A stretch of DNA of 64,000 nt from JAFGPS01 sp964628465 (GTDB lineage Bacteria > Planctomycetota > Phycisphaerae > Sedimentisphaerales > Anaerobacaceae), in assembly GCA_964628465.1 (NCBI GenBank), contig CAZVOA010000008.1, positions 1 through 64,000 on the forward strand, given 5' to 3'. Position numbers and translations under genes: made by a program. Positions 44,162 through 52,262 of this stretch are shown here, piece by piece. Under the pieces are notes generated by a model that was not told the DNA's origin, did not search any database, and saw only the letters and a list, made by a program, of their open reading frames with translations. Position 1 is the stretch's first letter, and every line of letters begins with the position of its first letter.

Positions 44162-45919
44162 TTAATCTAAAATTCTCCTTCGCAAGTGGTTTATTGATAA
44201 TCTATGAGCAATATAGGCCAAAATCAAATAAATAATAGAATATATAATAAATGAAAAATGAGATACCATTATTATTTTAATTATGGACAAAGACGCATTT
44301 GGGGAATAATCAAATGAATGAAACATTTCCATAAAACCGCCCCAAACACCAAGAATGGAAGCAGCGGCAAACATAGGGCTTCCAAAATATAAAAATGGAA
44401 TACAGCATACAGGAATTACCAGCAACATGAAAATTATCATATTCCATGTCGAGGCTGTACTACTGCGTTTACACATAGAACTAAACATAACACCGATAGA
44501 AGATATATACAATGCGCTGCTTATAACCAAAACAGTCATAGGAATTAGAACAGCCGCTTTGATCATACCCAGCAGAATAAAAATAACCAGATGAGCCGCA
44601 AGAAGAGACCAATATGGCCATACCCTTAAACATGAGCCGATTATTTTACCAAAAACAATTTCTTTTGAACTCAGTGAAGTTATAAGCAAAATCGGCAATG
44701 TTCTTGCTTCTTTCTCTATTGTGATACTTGTCGATGCGAAAGTAGATGTTCGAAGCATAGCGATAAAGAAATAAACCAGCACGAAAACAACCTGAGTTAT
44801 TTCCTCATCCAAAACTTTATAATAAATACACAAACTGTAGGCGGTAATTATAAAAGCCGCTGCCATTATAATACTAAAAATAAACGTGAATAGATTGGAT
44901 TTAATCAGCGGATTCGCGATTTCTCTCCAAATCACAGGCGGCCAATTTATTTCCCTGATTTTACCCGTAATCAGATCGGAACTATATACTAATTGTTTTT
45001 TCTTATCAGCAATTTTGCGTTCTTTCCTTGTTAATAAAAGTCCTGCCAGCCCGGTTATCTGAAGCAAGCCGACTTTCCGAACACGAAATCCTGAAATTAA
45101 TAAGACAATCAAAGATAAAACCATCATTATAATACAATGCAATATCCATGAACCTGTTCCAACAGGTATTAAAGGTGTCCTCATGGTAGATGAAATAGCT
45201 TGCATTTGTATAAAAGGACTAAGAAGAAATAAACCCAGCTTAGGAATAAACACAGAAATATAATTTTTGCCAAAGTTATTTAATACTATATAAGCGATGA
45301 ACGGTACAGTATAAATTAAAAAACAAGTCGATATAGTTTTGCTCAAAGCAAGTTGTGACGATCGATTATTTATGGAGTAAAATAAACTCAGTGAGCCGGC
45401 AAAAATCGAACTTGTAAGGGTAATACAAATACTCGCAAAGACGTAATTACAGGGTACGCCGCCAAATACTCGAACTATCGCTAATACCGGAAAACTTATT
45501 GAAATTATTAAAAGCAACTGTAATAACTTACTCATAAGCTTCCCAAAAACTATCTGAAAATTTGTGATTGGCGTAGTCATTAGCACGCCGAGTGTCTTCT
45601 GATATATTTCCTCACTGATTGCTGTGCTTAACATGATCATTGCAAGAAGCTGTACAACAATAAACTGAAACCATACTATCGTAGTAGTAATATGAATACC
45701 AATTTGCGACATTTGTGACACTATAAAAATACTTGAATTTTGATCAGAAATATCTGTGAATAAAGAAAAAATAAATGCGGCTAAAACAAGAATATATGCG
45801 AAACGAAGAAGATAGCTCCTTCTTCTCCTGCTCGATATTAACAGTTCTTTCATAAATATCGGCCCGAAAAAACGGCTTGGATTTATGTATTCGAGAATAT
45901 TTATTATAGTATTTTTCAT
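44162..45919 (-). CDS. ABC-2 type permease, tandem paralogue (most divergent ends)
   Basis: Two-half permease of 585 residues from the ATG at 45919. The frame extends to 45985, but that would overlap the upstream paralogue by 50 bases. The ATG at 45919 aligns the N-terminus with the others. FGPIFMKELLISSRRRRSY departs from the array consensus (Met for Asp, Leu for Arg). WPPVIWREIANPLIKS starts half two. The linker is shortened (VRKVGLLQITGLAGLLL), and the C-terminus ends RRRILD instead of RKNIF. Confidence 0.82.
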   Translation of the reverse strand: MKNTIINILEYINPSRFFGPIFMKELLISSRRRRSYLLRFAYILVLAAFIFSLFTDISDQNSSIFIVSQMSQIGIHITTTIVWFQFIVVQLLAMIMLSTAISEEIYQKTLGVLMTTPITNFQIVFGKLMSKLLQLLLIISISFPVLAIVRVFGGVPCNYVFASICITLTSSIFAGSLSLFYSINNRSSQLALSKTISTCFLIYTVPFIAYIVLNNFGKNYISVFIPKLGLFLLSPFIQMQAISSTMRTPLIPVGTGSWILHCIIMMVLSLIVLLISGFRVRKVGLLQITGLAGLLLTRKERKIADKKKQLVYSSDLITGKIREINWPPVIWREIANPLIKSNLFTFIFSIIMAAAFIITAYSLCIYYKVLDEEITQVVFVLVYFFIAMLRTSTFASTSITIEKEARTLPILLITSLSSKEIVFGKIIGSCLRVWPYWSLLAAHLVIFILLGMIKAAVLIPMTVLVISSALYISSIGVMFSSMCKRSSTASTWNMIIFMLLVIPVCCIPFLYFGSPMFAAASILGVWGGFMEMFHSFDYSPNASLSIIKIIMVSHFSFIIYSIIYLILAYIAHRLSINHLRRRILD

Positions 45920-45935
45920 AAAAATAAAGCTAATC

Positions 45936-47720
45936 TTAAATATTTTTTCTAAACAAACATTTCGCACGCCACGCGAAAATGACACCAGTAATTATATAAC
46001 CTATTGAAATAATATTCATCCAATGAAAATAATTAAAATATTTATGAGAATTGCCAGCCCATCTAATGTATTGACGAAATGAAAACATGTCGGATGTCAT
46101 GACAGTTCGTGTTAAGGTAAACGGATTGATATTTATCCTGTTATCCATTATTAATTCAATAAAGAAATATCTTGAAAAACCATAAGGTAAATTGGGAACA
46201 ATTACTTGAGGAAATATAACCCATAACGCAAAAATAAATATAAAACACGCAATGATAGCGGAATTTGTGTTTTTAAATCGAGAACTGAAATAAAGACCGG
46301 CTCCATAAAGAAATACAATTATTCCAATCATGAGGAAGTTAAGAATAAATATCGCTTTTATAGCTTTGTTAAAAATTGTTAAGAATGTACATAGATAAAT
46401 AAACAGCATAACCCATATTGGCAAAATTCGCCTTAAAATCCCAACAAACTTACCCGACATAATCTGCCAATCGGACAGCGGCGTCATCAACAGAGAACAC
46501 CATGTTTGAGATTCCTTCTCGGAAGCAATACATCTGACAGAAAAGAAAACAGTTGAAAAGACTCCAATTCCCATGAATATATAAAGATAAAAAACTAATA
46601 CATCCTTATATCCATATCCTTCGGCTAAATATGGAAATATATACATTGCTACAATCATTATCACTTCAATAATAATTATGATTACAGCGTACATCTTCTC
46701 CCTGCTCGAGAATTTAGTTTTCATCTCTTTCCACGCGATGGCAGGTCCCCAGACACGCCTAATTACGCCGTCACCTTCAGTATTTGTTTTCCTGGGTTCA
46801 AAGAATTTATCGCAGAAGGTATCTGTCTGTCTAAGAAATCTTTTCCAAATACTTCTTTGCCCGAAAGCATTCGCAAGGGCAATCTTTCTTAGCAACCGGG
46901 ACGCTATCCATAAAATTATAAAAGATATTAAAAGAAAAATAATGCAGTATAAAACACATTGCCGGTTCACGTTATTTATACCATATAGACGAGAATTTTC
47001 TGTAATACTGCTAAGTAAAGAAAACGGATTGTTCTGATTTAGAAATGCTTTCGGAACAAAATATCTCTCTCTTAAAAGTCTTGTGAAATTCAAATCCCTT
47101 ATTCCGTAAAGAAAACTAAGAATTGATAAGGTGACAATAATTACGATATAAGTTCTACGGAACAATACAGATAAGAATAAACTTAAAGAGCCTGCAAAAA
47201 TAACCGCAACCAAAGTTATGGAAAGGCTTGTCGCAATATAATTCCATGATACGCCGCCGAAGATACGAATTATCGCTAAAAGAGGCAGGCTAATTGATAT
47301 AAGAAGTAATATCTGGAACAACTTGCTTAAAAGTTTGCCCATGACAATTTGAAAACTGGTGACAGGCGTGGTTAAGAGAACTCCTAATGTCCTATGGTAA
47401 ATTTCATTGCTGATGGAATTGCAAAACAATATCACTGCTATTAATTGAGTCGCGATAAACTGAAACTGTATTATAGTTACAGTTATCATTCTCCCCGCTT
47501 CCGCTTGACGTGATGTTTGAAATGTCATACTCCTGTTCAATACTACAACGTTTTTCCATGCAATTGCGACGAAAAATAATAACGCGACAACATAAATTGA
47601 CCTCAATAAATAATTTCTCCTGTGCCTGCTGGATACGCGCATTTCTTTATCGAGGAAAGGCCCTGTCAGCCATTCCATGTTTATAAATTTCTTAATCGTA
47701 TTATTGATAGCAGCAATCAT
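45936..47720 (-). CDS. ABC-2 type permease, tandem paralogue
   Basis: 594 residues. TGPFLDKEMRVSSRHRRNY begins half one, with MGKLLSKLFQI as the first coupling segment. WGPAIAWKEMKTKFSSR begins half two, with SEKESQTWCSLLMTPLSD. The linker has a longer basic insert before half two (KRFLRQTDTFCDKFFEPRK). It ends WRAKCLFRKNI. The ATG abuts the stop of the 47721 paralogue with no bases between. Confidence 0.85.
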   Translation of the reverse strand: MIAAINNTIKKFINMEWLTGPFLDKEMRVSSRHRRNYLLRSIYVVALLFFVAIAWKNVVVLNRSMTFQTSRQAEAGRMITVTIIQFQFIATQLIAVILFCNSISNEIYHRTLGVLLTTPVTSFQIVMGKLLSKLFQILLLISISLPLLAIIRIFGGVSWNYIATSLSITLVAVIFAGSLSLFLSVLFRRTYIVIIVTLSILSFLYGIRDLNFTRLLRERYFVPKAFLNQNNPFSLLSSITENSRLYGINNVNRQCVLYCIIFLLISFIILWIASRLLRKIALANAFGQRSIWKRFLRQTDTFCDKFFEPRKTNTEGDGVIRRVWGPAIAWKEMKTKFSSREKMYAVIIIIIEVIMIVAMYIFPYLAEGYGYKDVLVFYLYIFMGIGVFSTVFFSVRCIASEKESQTWCSLLMTPLSDWQIMSGKFVGILRRILPIWVMLFIYLCTFLTIFNKAIKAIFILNFLMIGIIVFLYGAGLYFSSRFKNTNSAIIACFIFIFALWVIFPQVIVPNLPYGFSRYFFIELIMDNRININPFTLTRTVMTSDMFSFRQYIRWAGNSHKYFNYFHWMNIISIGYIITGVIFAWRAKCLFRKNI

Positions 47721-49562
47721 TTAAATAATGTTTTTCCTGAATCTTCTTTTCGCAAGCCACGCAAACAAAACACCGAAAGAACTGTAAAATATCATAATAT
47801 AAAAAAGCAGTTTCGTTGTTGGATACACTTTACTGAAATTTCCCAATAAAGAAAAATTGCTCCAATGATATCTCAATTCGGTAAGACTTAAATCAGCATT
47901 TCCGTTACCCCCGACAGCATCCATAATAGCTCCAATCTGGACAAAAGGATTTAGATAGTAATATAAACCGGAGAAGCTTCTATAAAAACTCGTTAAACCA
48001 AAAATCGATGATATTATACTAACAATAATCGGCACAAATACCCACACGAAAAGAATCGTAACAAAGCAGCTAATAATTGCCCATGTAGTTTTTTTGTATA
48101 ATGAACTTAAATAAATACCGAAGCCCGTAAGAAATACTATCAGACCGGTTAGAACTATTGATATTTGCAGGAAACCTATAGGATGAATGTATCCAACTAT
48201 GGTAAATAAAATAACGTGCGCTGCCAGCAACAGCCAGACCGGCAGACATTTATAAAATATACTTAATGCTTTTCCGAATAAAATTTGCCAATCGCTAAGC
48301 GGCGTTATAAGTAATATCGGCCAGGCGGAAGACTCTTTTTCGGATGTGATGCACGATACAGAAAGAACGATATTGAAAATTATTCCTATGATGAAAAACA
48401 TAACAACATATAATGTGTGCACAAATCCTTCTTTAAGGCAATTACTCGCGTAGCAAACAAGATATGTCATGAACAGACTTATAATAGTAACGACAAAACC
48501 GATTTTATTATTAGTCCTGTCAATTCCCTGAATCAGCGGCTTCCTGATTTCTTTCCAGAACACCGGCGGACCGGCTACTTCTCTTATCGAACCTGTATAT
48601 TCTTCAAGCTTGTTTTTCTTATCTTTTGCAAAAGATAACCTTAACCTGGAGAAAAGATCGAGTTCTCCCAAAATCTGCCGTAAAGCGACTTTGCGAACAA
48701 CTTTAACTGAAAAAGCAAGGATAAGAGCGGATAAAATCAACATGATAATGCAATGAACTGGCCAGAAATAAAAAGTCGTTGCCGATGAAGGAGAAAGCAT
48801 AATAAGAGTATTTATTGACATTGTACCGATAGGATTGAAATAAAGAAAGGCATGCAATATTGGGGAGTTGGAAATGCTATTGCCAAAAACTAGTATACTT
48901 ATCAATATATGACCGAATATTCCTGCTATTATTATAGGCAAGAAAAAATAAAAAACACCAAGAGCAAAAACTGTTTTAATAATAACAACATAGGAATGGA
49001 CATTTTTGATGGAAAAAACAAGACTGATTGAGCCGGCAAAAATCGCCGCGGTAAGAGTAATAAAAAAACTCGATATAATATAATGCCAGGACACACCTCC
49101 GAAAACACGTATAACAGCAAGAATCGGGAGACTTATTGTCAGCAAAATGATAATTTGCAGCATTTTGCTGAACAATTTACCAATTATGATTTGCAAACTA
49201 TTGATGGGAGTAGTCATTAATACTCCAAGCGTGCGGTGATATATTTCGTCACTGATGGAGTTGCTTAAAAGTATAACAGCCATTATCTGTGCGGCGAAAA
49301 ACTGGAATAAAACAATAGTCATAACAATGCTTTGACCGATTTCCGCAAGCCGAGATTTCTGATATACATTCGAGCCGGATAAATGGTCAACACTGAGCCA
49401 TGCTGCCCCAACAAAGGTTATAAGAAGAATTACATATGCAAAACGCAGGAAGTAATTTCGCCTTCTTCTGCTTGAAATGCGAAGTTCCTTATCGAATAAA
49501 GGACCAGTCAGCCAGAAGAATCTGAAAAAATTAATAACAGGTTTAACACCAACGTTTATCAT
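47721..49562 (-). CDS. ABC-2 type permease, tandem paralogue
   Basis: 613 residues, the longest of the array. TGPLFDKELRISSRRRRNY and AGPPVFWKEIRKPLIQG mark the two halves. IIGKLFSKMLQI is a divergent version of the conserved GK-x-x-SK segment. The C-terminal half has a longer periplasmic or loop region before the last helix (about 545-585). Its ATG is 12 bases after the stop of the 49575 paralogue. The C-terminus is WLAKRRFRKNII. Confidence 0.85.
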   Translation of the reverse strand: MINVGVKPVINFFRFFWLTGPLFDKELRISSRRRRNYFLRFAYVILLITFVGAAWLSVDHLSGSNVYQKSRLAEIGQSIVMTIVLFQFFAAQIMAVILLSNSISDEIYHRTLGVLMTTPINSLQIIIGKLFSKMLQIIILLTISLPILAVIRVFGGVSWHYIISSFFITLTAAIFAGSISLVFSIKNVHSYVVIIKTVFALGVFYFFLPIIIAGIFGHILISILVFGNSISNSPILHAFLYFNPIGTMSINTLIMLSPSSATTFYFWPVHCIIMLILSALILAFSVKVVRKVALRQILGELDLFSRLRLSFAKDKKNKLEEYTGSIREVAGPPVFWKEIRKPLIQGIDRTNNKIGFVVTIISLFMTYLVCYASNCLKEGFVHTLYVVMFFIIGIIFNIVLSVSCITSEKESSAWPILLITPLSDWQILFGKALSIFYKCLPVWLLLAAHVILFTIVGYIHPIGFLQISIVLTGLIVFLTGFGIYLSSLYKKTTWAIISCFVTILFVWVFVPIIVSIISSIFGLTSFYRSFSGLYYYLNPFVQIGAIMDAVGGNGNADLSLTELRYHWSNFSLLGNFSKVYPTTKLLFYIMIFYSSFGVLFAWLAKRRFRKNII

Positions 49563-49574
49563 ATAAGTAAATAT

Positions 49575-51278
49575 TTAGAAAATATTCTTTCTTAGGTTTC
49601 TTTCCGCTTTTCTCAAATAGAGCAAACCTAAACTACCAACTATCAATATATAGACAAAAGACATTATAAGGCTGTACCATGAAATATATCTTGAAAAACC
49701 AGTTGGCCTATACAGAAGAACAAAAAACATATTAAACAAAACGTTAATCAAGCCGAAGCCGCCATAAATAATTACGATATAAGTTAGAATAGTATTTACA
49801 ATAGCCGTTGTTGAACTTTTAGAGCGAACACCATGATATACCCCGCAACAAGAAACAAAAAAAACAGAAGCTGCTAAACTTATTATTGAAAGAGGTACTT
49901 GAATAAGTTTCAGAAAGAAATTAACGGAATTATGGCTCATTAAGGTAATGAACGTTGGTATTAGATAAAGAATAAATAAAGGAATATTTTTCAATATTGC
50001 AGCTTTAACTTTTCCCCGGATAATATCTTTATCATCAATAGGTGACACAAGCAGCATCGATAAAGTGCGTCCTTCTTTTTCACGTGCAATACTGCTTGCT
50101 GAAGCCGCCGCAAGTCGAAGTATCATAATAAAATATATTGCCAACCTGACAAACGAGCTTATTTGAAGAGGTGCTATTCTGGAAATGTTATAGTATCTAA
50201 AAGCCTGGATTGCAGATAAGATTAAAGCCAATGCAATTACAATATAGATAAATTTGCTTGTCCAACCCTCACCCAGGAAACCATTATACATTTCTTTCCA
50301 TATAATCGGGGCGCCTATAACTCTTTTAATATTACCCTTGTATTCATAATAATGTGCTACTTCTTCACCTTTTTCATTCCTGATTACTTTCTTTGATTCA
50401 TTATTTTTATGAATAACAGAGAAGCTTCTAAGGGCAGCATAACGAACTTTCCATACCGATATTCCAAGTATAATACCGGAAAGACATAATAAATATAAAC
50501 AATTAATCCCCCAAAAATAAGCTGGAGTAGAACCTGGAAACATTGTTTGGGTCGCTACAAATAACACCCAGAAAGGATTGGTTGATATCAATGTATCTCG
50601 TATTGTTGAAGTGTAACCTAATCCTACACCGGCTGACAAAATGGGAAGAAACGCAAAAATAAAAAGATAAATTATAGTTTCAAGAACAATAACACTATAA
50701 GCCTGGCGATAAAATATTGATAAAAATAAACTTAAAGAACCTGTGAAGATTAAAGCACTTATTGTGACGCATAAACTAAGCACTACATAATCCCATGAGA
50801 TGCCTCCGAAAACACGAATAATTGCCAAAAGAGGTAAACTAATAGCAAGCAATAAGAATATCTGTAATAATTTACTAAAGAACTTACCCGTGACAATCTG
50901 GAAACTATTTACAGGCGTAGTCATAAGGACATTAAGTGAGCCTGTACGTATTTCATCGCTTATCGAAGAACTAAGCATAACCATCGCAAGAATCTGAGAA
51001 ATAATAAACTGAAACCAGACAATCACAATAGTAATTAATCTGCCAATTTCCGCTGATCTTGAAGCCTGATATAAAGGTGAGTTTGGAGTACGAACAGTAA
51101 TAATGGATGTAAGTGACACAAACAAAATAAAGAGGCACAGTAATATAATATAGACTGAGCGAAGAAAATAATTCTTTTTCTTGCGGCTTGAGACACGAAG
51201 CTCTTTATCTAAAATCGGTCCGAAAATCCACACAGGATTTAAATAATCCCAAATAATATTTATTGGTTCCGCTTTCAT
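49575..51278 (-). CDS. ABC-2 type permease, tandem paralogue (first in transcription order)
   Basis: 567 residues, the shortest of the six. FGPILDKELRVSSRKKKNY begins half one, with VTGKFFSKLLQI. GAPIIWKEMYNGFLGE begins half two, with AREKEGRTLSMLLVSPIDD, closer to single ABC-2/NatB-type permeases than in the others. The linker includes a charged segment with HYYEYKGNIKRVIG. It directly follows the ATPase gene, separated only by a REP-like palindrome at 51297-51322. Confidence 0.85.
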   Translation of the reverse strand: MKAEPINIIWDYLNPVWIFGPILDKELRVSSRKKKNYFLRSVYIILLCLFILFVSLTSIITVRTPNSPLYQASRSAEIGRLITIVIVWFQFIISQILAMVMLSSSISDEIRTGSLNVLMTTPVNSFQIVTGKFFSKLLQIFLLLAISLPLLAIIRVFGGISWDYVVLSLCVTISALIFTGSLSLFLSIFYRQAYSVIVLETIIYLFIFAFLPILSAGVGLGYTSTIRDTLISTNPFWVLFVATQTMFPGSTPAYFWGINCLYLLCLSGIILGISVWKVRYAALRSFSVIHKNNESKKVIRNEKGEEVAHYYEYKGNIKRVIGAPIIWKEMYNGFLGEGWTSKFIYIVIALALILSAIQAFRYYNISRIAPLQISSFVRLAIYFIMILRLAAASASSIAREKEGRTLSMLLVSPIDDKDIIRGKVKAAILKNIPLFILYLIPTFITLMSHNSVNFFLKLIQVPLSIISLAASVFFVSCCGVYHGVRSKSSTTAIVNTILTYIVIIYGGFGLINVLFNMFFVLLYRPTGFSRYISWYSLIMSFVYILIVGSLGLLYLRKAERNLRKNIF

Positions 51279-51296
51279 CTTTTATGTTACACGTAA

Positions 51297-51322
51297 GGTG
51301 TGCATAGCACACCCTACTAATG
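51297..51322. repeat. REP-like palindrome, copy 1
   Basis: GGTGTGC, ATA, GCACACC at 51297-51313 is a perfect 7-base inverted repeat, followed by CTACTAAT. The same CACCCTACTAAT flank occurs at copy 2 (54405-54471). It fills the gap between the ABC ATPase and its first permease. Confidence 0.65.
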
Positions 51323-52249
51323 TTAATGTACGATTCCTTTTGTCAACTGGAGGAATGCGTCATCGAGTTTCATCTGTTCTGGTTGTATCGCAATGACATC
51401 CAAATTCGCGTTTACCAAAGTTCGGGCAATCAGGCCATCGATATTTTCACCTTCTTTGAATGTTACCGAAATATAGTTTTTATTTGGCTGAACCTGGTGT
51501 ATCTGCGGCAAAGCTGACAATAATTCAATGGCTTTTTCCTGATTATCAACAACCTGAACGCGAACCTTTGTATGGATTCCCAGTCTCGGACGAATTTCTT
51601 CTATCGTGCCGCTATATACCAACTGGCCGTGTTCGATAATTCCAACTTGGTCGCATATTTCTTCCAGTTCGCTGAGAATATGACTGGAAATCATTATTGT
51701 TTTTCCCATTTTTTTCAGTTCGCGCAATAATTCCCTGATTTCGATTCTCGCTCTTGGGTCAAGTCCGCTGGCCGGTTCATCAAGAATCAAAACTTTCGGG
51801 TCATGAATCAGAACCCGCGCAAGTCCGAGCCGCTGCTGCATACCTCGTGACAGACTATCAACCGTAGCGGCCTTCTTGACCTGCAAATCAGTTAGCTCAA
51901 GGACACCTTCGACGATTGATTTTCTTTTAGCCCGCTCGATACCAAAAGCCGCCGCGAAAAATTCCAGATACTCGAATACTTTCAGGTCATCATATACTCC
52001 CATAAAATCAGGCATATAACCTATAACTCTGCGAACTTTCTGCCCATTTCTGGCTACATCGAGACCATCTATTAAAGCCTGGCCGCGTGTAGGTTCCATC
52101 AGGGTGACAAGAATACGCATAGAAGTAGTTTTACCTGCGCCGTTTGGGCCGATAAATCCGAAAATGTCACCCTGCTTTATAAATAAATTAAGGTCGTCAA
52201 CCGCGGTTAAATTGCCAAATACTTTTGTTAAATGTTTTATTTCTATCAT
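51323..52249 (-). CDS. ABC-2 exporter ATPase (GldA/CcmA-type)
   Basis: Cytoplasmic ATPase expected to power the six ABC-2 permeases that follow it. Walker A is GPNGAGKT (34-41), the signature is LSRGMQQR, Walker B is VLILDEPASGLDP, and the switch His is in ISSHILSELE. A C-terminal domain of about 85 residues (HTKVRVQVVDNQEK) is typical of multidrug/gliding-type ATPases. The frame is open to 52282, but the ATG at 52249 has GAGGG eight bases upstream, fits the family N-terminus, and avoids a 20-base overlap with the upstream gene. It is the only exporter-class ATPase in the window. Confidence 0.92.
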   Translation of the reverse strand: MIEIKHLTKVFGNLTAVDDLNLFIKQGDIFGFIGPNGAGKTTSMRILVTLMEPTRGQALIDGLDVARNGQKVRRVIGYMPDFMGVYDDLKVFEYLEFFAAAFGIERAKRKSIVEGVLELTDLQVKKAATVDSLSRGMQQRLGLARVLIHDPKVLILDEPASGLDPRARIEIRELLRELKKMGKTIMISSHILSELEEICDQVGIIEHGQLVYSGTIEEIRPRLGIHTKVRVQVVDNQEKAIELLSALPQIHQVQPNKNYISVTFKEGENIDGLIARTLVNANLDVIAIQPEQMKLDDAFLQLTKGIVH

Positions 52250-52262
52250 TTCCTGTTCCCTC

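Noticed and set aside
45920..45985. N-terminal extension of the 44162 permease giving a 50-base overlap
   Set aside because: The extension has no counterpart in the other five paralogues; the ATG at 45919 aligns with them.
40576..51278. Assembly duplication as the source of the repeated permeases
   Set aside because: The six proteins differ throughout and have distinct lengths and linkers, so they are true paralogues and not collapsed or repeated reads.
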